From Gracilaria gracilis (Eukaryota > Rhodophyta > Florideophyceae > Gracilariales > Gracilariaceae), in NCBI GenBank assembly GCA_030374805.1, contig JARGSG010000122.1:86010-150009 (forward strand): 64,000 nucleotides of DNA, in the 5' to 3' direction. A program made the position numbers and the translations under genes. The notes beneath the pieces are model-generated. The model was not told where the DNA came from. It saw only the letters and a program-made list of their open reading frames with translations, and did not search any database. This document shows, piece after piece, positions 1-9,219 of this stretch. Within the stretch, counting starts at the first letter, position 1; every line of letters starts with the position of its first letter.

Positions 1-346
1 CTTATATCATTGGCTTCCATTCCTAAATGCGGTCTCAAGAGCAACCCGGCGCATTCTCACGGCTAGTATGGTGCAATGCCGCCGTACATGACGGTTATTG
101 CTAATAAACGAAGGGATGCCAGCCAATGAACCATTTTACTGCCGCAGACGTGGCAGTCTCGTGAGCGGCAAAGCATGCGTTATGTCCTTCTTTGCCTGCT
201 CTGCATCCTGTCGTTTACACCACTCGAGAATGTAGAGTCGTTCGCTCCGACATTATGGACAACATCAGCAAGAGACTACTGATGTGTGAGCACAATGTGC
301 TCACCGAACGCTTCACCACTTCTTCACGCTCAAGAACGATATCCTC

Positions 347-354
347 TATAAAAG
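347..354 (+). promoter_or_regulatory. TATA box of glycine-rich protein gene
   Basis: TATAAAAG lies 123 bp upstream of the ATG at 477, which would give a 5' leader of roughly 95-100 nt. The same box is kept in the inverted copy at 13800-13807. Confidence 0.7.
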
Positions 355-476
355 AGTCGCATTCTCCTTCTGAGCCCCGCCTCTACCGCCATCTCAAGCA
401 CCAACGCACCTTGAACAACCGCAACAACCACAACAGAAGTTCACACCACTTTTCTGACTTTCAATTCCATACAAAG

Positions 477-905
477 ATGATCTCCAACCTCAACGTACTC
501 GTACTAGCCGCCGTGGCATCACTTCTACACGCTGCACCTCTGGCCACACAAACATCAACAGCTCGTCCATTCGTGGTGCCAGTTATTCCACAATTCGGCG
601 CTTTCCAGCCATTTCCCACATTCGACTTCTCCACATTTGTAGGTGGCGCCGGAGGAGCTGGCGGCGCCGCGTCTGCCGTTGGCGCCAATGTGCAAGGCGG
701 GTTTGGCGCACCTGGCGTCACCTCCTCGGGTCCTACGTTTAACACGGGCGGCATCTTTGGTGGCAACGGTGTATTCAGCGGTGCCGTTGCAAACGGTGCA
801 TCCGGCAATATCAGCGGTGGTGGCTCCATCCAGGGCTCGTTCCAAAACGGGGCGATGGGCGGCGTTGGAGGTGCTGGGGGCTCTGTCGGCACGTCGGCGC
901 AGTGA
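477..905 (+). CDS. Secreted glycine-rich protein (copy 1)
   Basis: Encodes 142 residues of unknown function. The start is the ATG at 477 because it opens a clear signal peptide (MISNLNVLVLAAVASLLHA, cleavage expected before APLATQ). The reading frame is open further upstream but has no ATG-linked signal there, and the TATA box sits inside that extension. After a short Pro/Phe-rich stretch (FGAFQPFPTFDF) the protein becomes a low-complexity Gly/Ala/Ser/Val domain with GGAGGAGGA-type runs, so an extracellular matrix or cell-wall role is the natural inference. It has no cysteines and no catalytic motif. A duplicate with an identical inferred protein lies at 13249-13677 on the other strand. Antisense frames here are long only because Gly codons read as Pro/Ala on the other strand. 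Confidence 0.8.
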   Translation: MISNLNVLVLAAVASLLHAAPLATQTSTARPFVVPVIPQFGAFQPFPTFDFSTFVGGAGGAGGAASAVGANVQGGFGAPGVTSSGPTFNTGGIFGGNGVFSGAVANGASGNISGGGSIQGSFQNGAMGGVGGAGGSVGTSAQ

Positions 906-1053
906 GACATGGGAAGACAAAAAGCCCGAGGGGTACTATTCTTGCTTAAGCATCCTTCCGAGCATGCCGCTGGCTGGTCAAACACGGGTATATATTGGGA
1001 AGAACGGGAAATGGAGTGTAAGAAAGTATTGTCAATACGACTGAAACGAAAGC

Positions 1054-1059
1054 AATAAA
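1054..1059 (+). terminator. AATAAA polyadenylation signal of glycine-rich gene
   Basis: AATAAA lies about 150 bp after the stop codon, a normal distance for a eukaryotic cleavage signal. It is kept in the inverted copy. Confidence 0.5.
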
Positions 1060-1655
1060 ATTATAGGGTATATTCACAGCATTGTTTCAATTATAACGTG
1101 AGGATTAGGTAAAGGGTTTCAGCAGTAGCCGTACTCCTCTATATAAGAGTTATCAACTATCAACTGGCACGAGAGTGCTGAGAACCAGGCGACAATTGGA
1201 AACATTTGCGCGGAAATGGTCAGGGTTTAAAGCAAATCCGTTATTAGATCGCTAGAGTATTATTGCCCTTCGTTCTTTAAACACAAGCTCTCAAGATTGA
1301 CATGTGACAAGAAGGTTGGTTTCAGCAGCATATTGAAGTACAAGAGAGAGGGCCAGAGGGAGTACGAAGTCAACGAATACAAGTAAACATCCATCTATGT
1401 TTTATTAATAGACTACCAAAAAAGATGGTCCAATCAAACATCTCTTCGCAGTTTGAACACCCAGTTTGTGCTGCGACTTGCCGTTCAAAGTTTAAAGTTG
1501 AGTACTGTGTATAGATATTCCTCATGTGAATCCGCAGCCTAATTTGCTGGGTCAAACGTCTCCCGAACAGCTCACAGCCAAATCTGCGTTGCTCTGGCAT
1601 TAAATGAATTTCCAAATCTATTCTGTAATTCCTCCGAATGAAAGTTCTGTACGTA

Positions 1656-1853
1656 CAGTCCCCGTCATAAGTATACGAACAGGGGTTATACGGACATAAC
1701 TGCAGATAAAAGCGCCTGTTGTAGTTGTCCTTTAGATCATTTATATGAAATAAAAAACCACCCCAATTGGCCCCATCACTACTGTAAAGACTGTGTTTGT
1801 TTCTGTATTAAAAAATAAAGTGCCATTTCAACTCACAGCAAAAGTATACGAAC
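1656..1853 (+). repeat. Left IR/DR end of Tc1-like element
   Basis: The terminal CAGTCC is followed by the outer transposase-site motif ATAAGTATACGAAC at 1667-1680. The inner direct repeat AAAAGTATACGAAC is at 1840-1853. The 173-bp spacing matches the right end. Confidence 0.85.
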
Positions 1854-1978
1854 GATTCAAATTATGGCGCGCAAATGTCAACAACACTCCATTCAAAGCA
1901 ACCTAGAGTGCACCAATAAACCATTGACCCTTCTTTATTGTATCTAGCTTTCTTATCTCCCAAATCAACCACTACAAA

Positions 1979-2976
1979 ATGCCCCGCGGCAAACATATTA
2001 CGACTGAAGAGGTTGCAGCTATAAAAGCCTATCGCTCTGTTGGAAAGTCTTTTGGCTTTATTGCTAACCAACTGAAACGTTCCAAATCAGCAATATGTAC
2101 CGTGTTAAAGCGCCAAACACCAGGCATTGCCAAAAAACGCTCTGGTAGACCTCACAAATTATCAACCCAAACCAAACGCCGTATAAAGAAGACCCTTTCT
2201 AAACGTTCATGCTCTGCACTTGAGCTCAAAAAAGATTTGGACTTGGACATATCTGTCTCGACTGTCACTCGTGAAATCCACCGTCTCGAAATTTTTGATT
2301 ATAAGAAGAAAAAAGTAACACCTTTGATAACCGAATATCACCGTGAACAGCGTCTTGAATGGGCAATGTATCATAATCGTTTCTACGAAGATGAGTGGCG
2401 TATGGTGATTTTAGGGTTAAGAAAAAATTTAATGGAGATGGTCCTGATGGCTGGATCTTTTATTGGCATGACTTACGTCATGATGAACAAGTTTTTTCGA
2501 AACGTAAACATGGAGGAGTTTCGGTCATGTTATGGAGTTGTTTTTCATACTATGGTAAAGGGCCCTTGGTGTTTATTGATGGACCTGTGGACTCTAAGAA
2601 GTATATAGATATGCTACAGCAGCATATGGTACCATGGGCTAACATGCAACATGGTAGTAATTGGATTTTTCAGCAGGACAATGCCCCTATTCACAAATCG
2701 CGGTATAGCATGAAGTGGTTTACGGAGAACAAATACAATTTAATGGAGTGGCCAGCACATTCTCCGGATCTAAATCCTATAGAGAATCTTTGGAGCATAC
2801 TCGCTTACAGGGTCTACGCTGATTGTAAGCAGTATGACTCCAAAGAGGCTCTGAAGCAGGCTCTTTGCGATGAGTGGGACAAAATAGACCCTCACGTGTT
2901 AACCATGCTTAATAACAGCATGCCTAGGCGTTGCATGGCTCTAATGCGCGCTAACGGGCGCAAAACAAAGTATTAA
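1979..2976 (+). pseudogene. Tc1-like transposase, frameshifted
   Basis: Starts at ATG 1979 (MPRGKHITTEEVAAI). The N-terminal 140 residues hold two helix-turn-helix-like regions (KSFGFIANQLKRSKSAI; STVTREIHRL). The catalytic part continues in another frame from about 2405 to 2976. It has the second Asp in QQDNAPIH and the final Glu in PDLNPIENLW, separated by 34 residues, which is the DD34E signature. The first catalytic Asp, normally in a F(S/T)DE motif after WRMV, is missing: the frame breaks exactly there (about 2400-2415) and the downstream frame reads RVKKKFNGDGPDGW. The element is therefore inactive by itself. Normal family length is about 340 residues and the two pieces add up to that. 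Confidence 0.9.
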
Positions 2977-3015
2977 ACTGGGCTTAGATGCGCAGCAGGT
3001 CAAAAATATGATTTT

Positions 3016-3215
3016 GTTCGTATACTTTTGAACCGCCCTGTAAGGTGAAAAGCTTGCACTGTAGGCGCTACACAATGTTTGAAGGGTTTTTATTGTGCTA
3101 GAATGTTTTAATGAAGTAAAAGAAAGTTTATTGTAGCCTTAATCTACCCCACAGTCTCTCAGAAGTGCTGTGTACTGGCCTTCAGCCCCCGTTCGTATAC
3201 TTTTGACGAGGACTG
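3016..3215 (-). repeat. Right IR/DR end of Tc1-like element
   Basis: GTTCGTATACTTTT occurs at 3016-3029 (inner) and 3191-3204 (outer), 175 bp apart. It is the reverse complement of the left-end motif. The terminus is GGACTG at 3210-3215. Confidence 0.85.
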
Positions 3216-3394
3216 TACAATCATTGTACTACAATGTGGACAAGAATTCACGTCCGGTTTACAAACCATGGAGTGTGCCGAGAAGGTACTACTGAACACC
3301 ATTTTTTTGCAGACTGTTGACCAGATCTCAGCTGAGCCCTTAATTCGGAGTGAGATCAGCGCATATGCAGGAGATTCCTAACACCTTACGTAAT

Positions 3395-3456
3395 GAACAT
3401 CTTGAATGGTATTACGTAAGAGTGTGAACATCTTGAATGGTATTACGTAAGAGTGT
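3395..3456. repeat. 31-bp tandem duplication
   Basis: Two adjacent identical 31-bp copies (3395-3425 and 3426-3456) beginning GAACATCTTGAATGG and ending TACGTAAGAGTGT. They are in the spacer between the Tc1-like element and the Copia element. No gene is visible in 3218-3529. Confidence 0.9.
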
Positions 3457-3534
3457 CATGGGCCAACCTGCCAGGCGACTGACATACACGAAGACGCAAT
3501 CAATTGCATCTGCGTGAGAATAAAACGTACCGAA

Positions 3535-3859
3535 TGGGGTAGCGTTGTCCATTGCGTAGACGGTAGCAAGGCGAGTGGGGTTGACGAGCGGGCCGGTTAG
3601 AGCAAAACGGGAGCAAGGACCAGCAGAAAGAGGGAGAGACTGTTCTCTCCGTGCTGGCTCCCCCGGGACTCGCGCAGGCGCTGCGGAGTCCCGGTATTTT
3701 ATTATAGTGGTGTTAGGCGCGCCTCTAGCGCGGAGGCGCGCCCGAGCTCAAAGTGATAGGGCGCTCAGGGGGCTGGGCACATGAGCGCGTAGTGATGGCT
3801 GACACAAAGAGGCCCGCCAACGGCGGCTGGGCCTCGAGCACCGTGTACAGCTGTCCACA
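3535..3859 (-). repeat. 3' LTR of 7.25-kb Copia element
   Basis: 325 bp, reading TGTGGACAGC...TACCCCA on the minus strand, so it has canonical TG...CA ends. The adjacent C-rich run (3860-3867) is the polypurine tract on the minus strand. It contains a perfect 10-bp inverted repeat GGCGCGCCTC/GAGGCGCGCC at 3716-3742. Confidence 0.93.
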
Positions 3860-3936
3860 CCCCCCCTCTTGCTCTGGATTAGATTCCAGAGCAAAAGATG
3901 CTAAAAAAATTTAATCGCGCGCCGCATCCTCCAGCC

Positions 3937-3969
3937 AGCTGGCAGCTAGCTGGCAGCTAGCTGGCAGCT
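3937..3969. repeat. Three 11-bp tandem repeats
   Basis: Three copies of AGCTGGCAGCT lie between the 3' LTR and the antisense reading frame, about 230 bp upstream of its first in-frame ATG. This could be promoter-proximal repeat sequence for the antisense transcript; that is inference. Confidence 0.7.
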
Positions 3970-4202
3970 GTCTGGGTAGTATTTGACACCGCGCGCTCCC
4001 GCTGTGGCGTCGTCGCTCCTTACTTGACAACTGGGCTCGCATAGCTACAGCTCTGTCGCGGTTCGGTCAGCTTTGTTGCGCGCGTTCGGTGAAGGGCTCC
4101 CAAGTCAATAGACATTGCTGCGGCTCGGAGAACGCGCGTAGTAGAGCAGGTACGTTACTGAATCAACCCGTGTCGATTGTTACTTGTCAAAAAAGGAAGG
4201 AG

Positions 4203-5664
4203 ATGTTGGTGAAGAAATCGAAAGCTATCCGGATCAGTCGCGTCCGCGGCGCTGGGAGCGCTGCGTCGCATCGTCAGAAGCTGGATCATGCGCGTGCGCA
4301 GCAAAATTTCAGCAAACGATTGGCTTCGCTTCACGACGTCGTCGGACCTTAATACTTTTTCAAGAAAGGCGTTGCCAAACATCGTACGAAGAAACAAAGC
4401 CGTGACCAAGATTACGCCGATATCGTGAAGGCCCGTATGCGGGAAATCCGTAAGCAATGCGCGGCGGAGAAACGGTTTGTGTTGCCCATTGGCACGCACG
4501 TCCCTGACGCTTATGTCCAGGACAAGTGGAGCATGAATTCGATTTTGCATGTTTCCCGCGTGGACGAAGGGCATCGCGAGCGGTACATGATCGAACACAT
4601 TGATGGTGATCATCTCACCATCCGCGCCTCGCAGCTCGACGAGTTGGCTGGTCTTGCTGTCCGACGTTGGTGTCAGGTACGGCCCAAAACTCGCCTTGAC
4701 CATGAAACTGCGGGGCGTTACGGCCTGTACAAAGATGTTGGTGAAAGAAGAGCGTTGGACTGTTGATGCTGTTATGTACCTTGCGGAGGATAAGGTGATA
4801 AAGGGTGAGCGTGGCGTTCGTCGCCTAGAAGGCGGTTGTTATTATGGCCACAATCACGATGAGCCGTTTTGGGGCTGGCAACAGATAGAGTTCAACTCTG
4901 TGAGTGGCTCTGGTCTGGCGAATGCGCTTACCATCCAAGGTCTGTGGAGTGGCGGGATTCCTTTCAGGAAGGAGTACGACTCCCTAACCGATGCATGGAG
5001 GGTGGTGGCGCTTGATGACTGCAAGGTTCTCGATTGTCTTGATTCGTGGTGGGTGAAGAATCCAGGTGTTGCTGTCCGCGTCTCAAGCCCTGGAGATCGC
5101 GAAAGAACTGAAGAGACGAGACGATTTGAGCTGCGCGAGGAGCGCATGGTGGTTTGCAAATCTTCCACCATGTGCATCCAAACTGCGCTTGCCAATGCTA
5201 TGGCACGAGTTGTTGATGAGGAGTATGACTTTAAGTCCGTGTTTGGAGAGAGTGTCGGTAACATGTTGTGCTTTAGCGATGCTGCTCGATGGGTTGATGA
5301 ATTCGCGAACCGAGTTGAGCTCCATCGAATCCATTATCGCCGGAGCGATTATCGCGATACCTTTAGGTGGCTGTTGGCACAGAAGGATGGCGTCTACGTC
5401 GTGAGGCTGCGCGCTCGGAACGTCGATCACGTTGTTTGTGTTGACGTTGGGCGTGGCGAGGTTTTGGACGCTGTTGAGCAGTATCCACTAAGGCTCTGTG
5501 AGGAGTCCCTTAAGTGTTGCGTTGGGGACTCGGCGGCGTTCGAGCGAGTTATGGAAGTGCGCCGCGTTGTTGCCGTTCCACGACGTGAGGGGAAGAGCAA
5601 GAACAAGAGCGGGAAGGCAAGGCTTCTTCAGCGCAAGAAAAGGAAGTCCTTGAAAGTGCAGTAG
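4203..5664 (+). pseudogene. Antisense extra ORF in Copia element; papain-fold-like cysteine peptidase candidate
   Basis: Runs against pol, in the segment between pol and the 3' LTR. The first 180 codons (from ATG 4203) are basic and contain a TAA at 4350-4352; coding quality then moves to another frame somewhere in 4600-4766, by frameshift or an unrecognised intron. The last 300 codons are open to 5664. That part has a Cys in KSSTMCIQTALANAM (codon near 5173), a His in NVDHVVCVDVG (near 5428) and an Asp in EVLDAVEQYPL (near 5467). This Cys, then His, then Asp order with hydrophobic strand context is typical of papain-like (clan CA) folds. The C-terminus is strongly basic (KSKNKSGKARLLQRKKRKS), like a nuclear or nucleic-acid-binding tail. 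I do not recognise a named family. The related Copia element at 45 kb has no counterpart. Confidence 0.55.
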
Positions 5665-5700
5665 ATGGTTGTCTTTCACAATTGCGTAGTAGATAAATGT

Positions 5701-8700
5701 TTAAACTTGGCTAATAGAGTCTAAGATCTCCTTAGAGACGATACCAGTCTTCATCATTTGATTTAGCTTCTTAAAGGCATAAGGGTTAATCTTTGTAAGA
5801 GCATCCGCAGGGTTGACCGGTCCTGGGATCCATCTTAACGAGTTGATCTCCCGGGCCTCGAAAGAATCTCGTAGCCGTGCGACTGTGGGGCGGAGTCGAA
5901 AGGCCTTCTGCTCGTGTAGTGTAGATATTGTACTATAGAGTCCAAACGAATCTACAAACATTTGCAAGTTTGGCCTTGGCCTTTGACCAGATGGGTGCAT
6001 CATGTAAGGCACCGTCTCGGCCAGGTAGATTGCTCGGTCCGCTGTGTGGGCGGCGGCTAGTATTTCCGCACCCACGGAGGAGAAGGAAACTCGGTTCTGC
6101 TTGGAGCTGTGCCAATCTAGAACGTGGAACACATGGCGATCTTTTGAGGAGAAGGAGAGCCCGCACAGGAACCCTGTTTGTCCGTAGGAGGTGTTGCCTG
6201 AAGCGGCATCGCTAAATGCCACCACATCCGCGTCGAAGTGGCGCGGAGACATCGGCTCAACAGGTGCTCTGTAGAGCAGAGTTGGAGATAGCGACTTTAA
6301 GTGCACCAGCGCTTGGTTGAGTTGTCTTATATGGGAGACCTTGAGGTGAGCGTCATTCTGTTGCAGCTTGCTCGCTACCAAGGAGGCCTGTGGAAGAATG
6401 CCGTGGCCAAGGAAGTTTAGCTTTCCAGTCAGGGCTTGGAACTCACGTAGTTCTTCCAACGTGCATTCACTTTCGTGCTCCTTCTTGCGCTCATGACTGA
6501 GTTCAATCTGCTTAATGGTCGAAAGGAACTCCTCCATACTCAAGGAGACGCTGTAATCTGAATGTTGTTTGACAAACAAGCGGTTGAAGACAATGTCCTG
6601 TCCTTTGTTAAAACGGCCCACATCGAACTTGGAAGAGATTTGCTGCCGAAAACGCTCCATGCGTTCGGGTTTTCCGGCAAATATCATGTCGTCGACGACT
6701 TTGGCTGGTGCCGACACGAGTTCGTCGCCTTCTTACATCAGGAAGAGTTGTGGGATGCCAGGGACGTCGACAAAGCCTATGTCCAGAAGCCATTACTCCA
6801 CGCAGAGTTGCCATAGCCGTCCGGACTCTACAAGTCCATAGGCTGGAGCGAGTAGCTTCCAGACTTCGTCGGTGTAAGTGCTCCACCCACGTGGGGGGCG
6901 CATGTATATGTCTCGCTTCAACTCTCCGGCTTGGAGGTAAGCCGACTTTACGTCCAGGGAGGCGATAGGGAAGTGGAACAAGGAGGATAGGGAGAGGAGC
7001 GTGCGGATTATGGAAAACTGCGCCGTCGAGGAATCGGAGCGAAGGTCGTCCTTCTCGCGATCCCTATTCCCATGGGGGACTAGGCGGTACTTTAGCTTCA
7101 TGGTCTTCCCTTCACCGTCGTGTTTTACGACGAAGAAGTGGTGAGAGGAGATGAGGTTGGCATTCCTAGGAATGGACCGAATGGATACCGCACGATACGC
7201 TCCCTTCTCCTTGTAGTGGCGCTTCTCCCTGGCAATAGATTCATCAAGTAGCCACCTCGGCGCGCCTTGGAGCTTGTGTTCCGTGAGTGGGTCATTTCCA
7301 AACTTCTCATGAAGCTGCTTCAAGATGGTTTGCTTGGTGGAGGTTAGGGATGCTTTTGGAGGAAGAGGAGTTGAGGATGAAGCCAGTTCGCCAATGTCTT
7401 TCGACGGTATGTTGAAAGGACGAATGGTGGTTGCCCCGGCTAGATACGCGGAGCTAAGGGGATGACCATCCCACTCTGCAAAGGCAGTGTGCATCTCTTG
7501 ACCATCCTCAAGAATTGGTGGCTCCTCTGTTATTTGAACCAGCGGGTTGGTTGAGAGTTCCGGCTGTTCCTGCTGTGGGACCACTTCAGGGTCGGGCGAA
7601 GGTTGAGGAAATTGACTGTACCCGAGTTCTATGCGCTCGAGTTCTTCGAGCAGCTTAGAATTGGGGCGTAGGCGAAGGTCTTCGTACGCAACAGTGTACG
7701 AGAAACCGCGGAGGTCTTCTGTCGCCGAGACGATTACGAAGTGTTCATAGACCTCCTTGACAAACCCTGGATACCACTGTCCCCTCCTTGCGTTTTTCAC
7801 AAAGTAATAGGCAGGTGTCTTGGGAACAAGTAGTGTTTTGTCAAAGTGCCTTACGTTTTTCGTGCGTAAGAACGTATGCAGGGCTTGACGAGCTGCCTTT
7901 TCGTGGTAGGCATCGGCGAGATCCTTCGTGAGCCTGGCCTTTGGCAGGCCCTGGAGTGCCGGCCTATACCCTCGAGCCAGCTCGAAACTTGATACGAACC
8001 TCGAACCTAGCAGGATGTTCTTGAGGAATGTGGCTCTAGAGACCAATTCTTGGTCAGAGGGGCACTGTTGCCATCTAGGAGCCGTGAACTGTCGGTCTTT
8101 AACGAGGCCTTGGATCAGGAATCTGATGGCCTCGTTGGAGGACTCGACGATTCCTAGCTTATTGTGGCGACGGGCTGGCCTGGCACAAAATGTAATGCCA
8201 TGCGAGGCACACATGGATCTGAAGTCTTCGCAGTCGAATTCTGGGTCGCCCGAGAGTTCTGTGGGGGCGCCATGGGTTGAGATCCAATGGATCAAAAAGC
8301 TTTCCGCAGCTTTTTTCATGTTTCTTGAGAAGCATAACCACGCGGCTGAGAAGCCTGAGGCTGCATCCTTCATGTGGAGGATTGGAAGGTTGCCTAGTTC
8401 GGCTACAAACATAAAGTCCACTTGGACATGGTCATTGAATTCCTTCAAAATACGAGAGAAAGAGACCTTTCTGGACGCGAGTGGGCGGCCAGTGCTCGCA
8501 CATGTCGTACATGAGTCAAAGGAGGATTGTAGCAGGGCTTCGAGCGTCCTTGTGAGGACTCCGGAACGCTGACAGATTCTCTTCATGTCCTTCGGGCGTA
8601 AATGGGTGTAGAGATGGAAGCGTTTGGCAAAGCGCTCCTCATTCTTTATGACATTTCCCTTGAAGGCAAGGCTCTTCGCATGGGTGAAGAAGGACTTCAC

Positions 8701-9219
8701 TGATTTGGTGCAAGAAGGGACGACGAGGAGTCTGGTGCGCTTCGTCAGTTCGGAACCGGTATGGTAGGTTCGGAGAAGGACAGGTGCGGAGTGGTTGCCC
8801 ACTATCCCTTGAGGGATGCGGATCTTGTTCTCCCGATTCAGGAGGTCGGACTGTGATAGTACATCGTTCCCCAACAAGATTGGTCCCCTACCGTGTACCA
8901 CATAGAACGGTAGCACGAAGGGAGTTCCGTTTTCGTCAGTGCCTTGAAATTTCCACATGGAAAAGGTTGGTGTGGCGTCTACGCATTCCTCTCCGAAGCC
9001 ATGGAGGAAGGGCTCGCAATCTAGCTCGTCGAGAACTAGTTCTGTCCCCAAGGAGGCGCAGAGCTGTGCGATGGCGCACAAAGACCCTACACTCTTTGGG
9101 CAACCTGGATCGACGATAGGGTTTGCGTCTGCGAACGCGGAAAACAGGTCAGAATAGGCTACTTCCCCTGCAGTTAGAGATGACTGCGTTGGGAGGGGTT
9201 GGAGCCTTTTCGAAAACCC
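5701..9219 (-). pseudogene. Copia pol (protease-integrase-RT-RNase H), 7.25-kb element
   Basis: One continuous minus-strand frame interrupted by two TAA codons at 6793-6795 and 6733-6735, both just before the RT active site. Order: protease motif NPIVDPG near 9100; integrase with VQVDFMF, LSGDPEFD and GIVESSNEAI as the D, D, E positions; RT with SLDVKSAYLQ and the active-site VVDDMIFAG (YVDD equivalent); RNase H ending NPADALTK. The frame is open upstream to the gag overlap and is -1 relative to gag, so it was expressed by frameshifting near 9213-9219. The closest relative in the window is the pol at 45293-48597 (shared ARP(A/V)RRHNK.GIVE block). Confidence 0.9.

Larger units (their letters stand above)
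1..1645 (+). repeat. Inverted segmental duplication, arm 1
   Basis: This segment is repeated in reverse complement at 12516-14153 and runs past the left edge of the window. The two arms look about 98-99% identical by eye; within the glycine-rich coding region I see a single, silent difference. The arm carries the complete glycine-rich gene with its TATA box and AATAAA signal. Homology stops near 1645, about 9 bp before the Tc1-like transposon. Confidence 0.93.
1654..3217 (+). mobile_element. Tc1/mariner-type DNA transposon
   Basis: The element itself is 1656-3215 (1560 bp), flanked by the TA dinucleotide at 1654-1655 and 3216-3217 expected of Tc1/mariner integration. The termini are inverted repeats beginning CAGTCC at the left and ending GGACTG at the right. 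Each end carries two copies of the 14-bp motif AAAAGTATACGAAC, about 173-175 bp apart, which is the IR/DR arrangement known from Sleeping Beauty-like elements. It contains one broken transposase gene. It sits just beyond the breakpoint of the inverted duplication. Confidence 0.93.

Noticed and set aside
461..985. Proline-rich minus-strand frame of 174 codons (repeated at 13169-13693 on the plus strand)
   Set aside because: It is the reverse reading of glycine codons of the secreted protein and has no start or signal of its own.
1862..2071. Minus-strand frame in the Tc1-like element
   Set aside because: Overlaps the N-terminus of the transposase and shows no motif.
4155..4703. Minus-strand frame of 182 codons in the extra segment of the 7.25-kb Copia element
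   Set aside because: Overlaps the plus-strand frame, has no recognisable motif, and is neither continuous with pol nor preceded by an obvious start.
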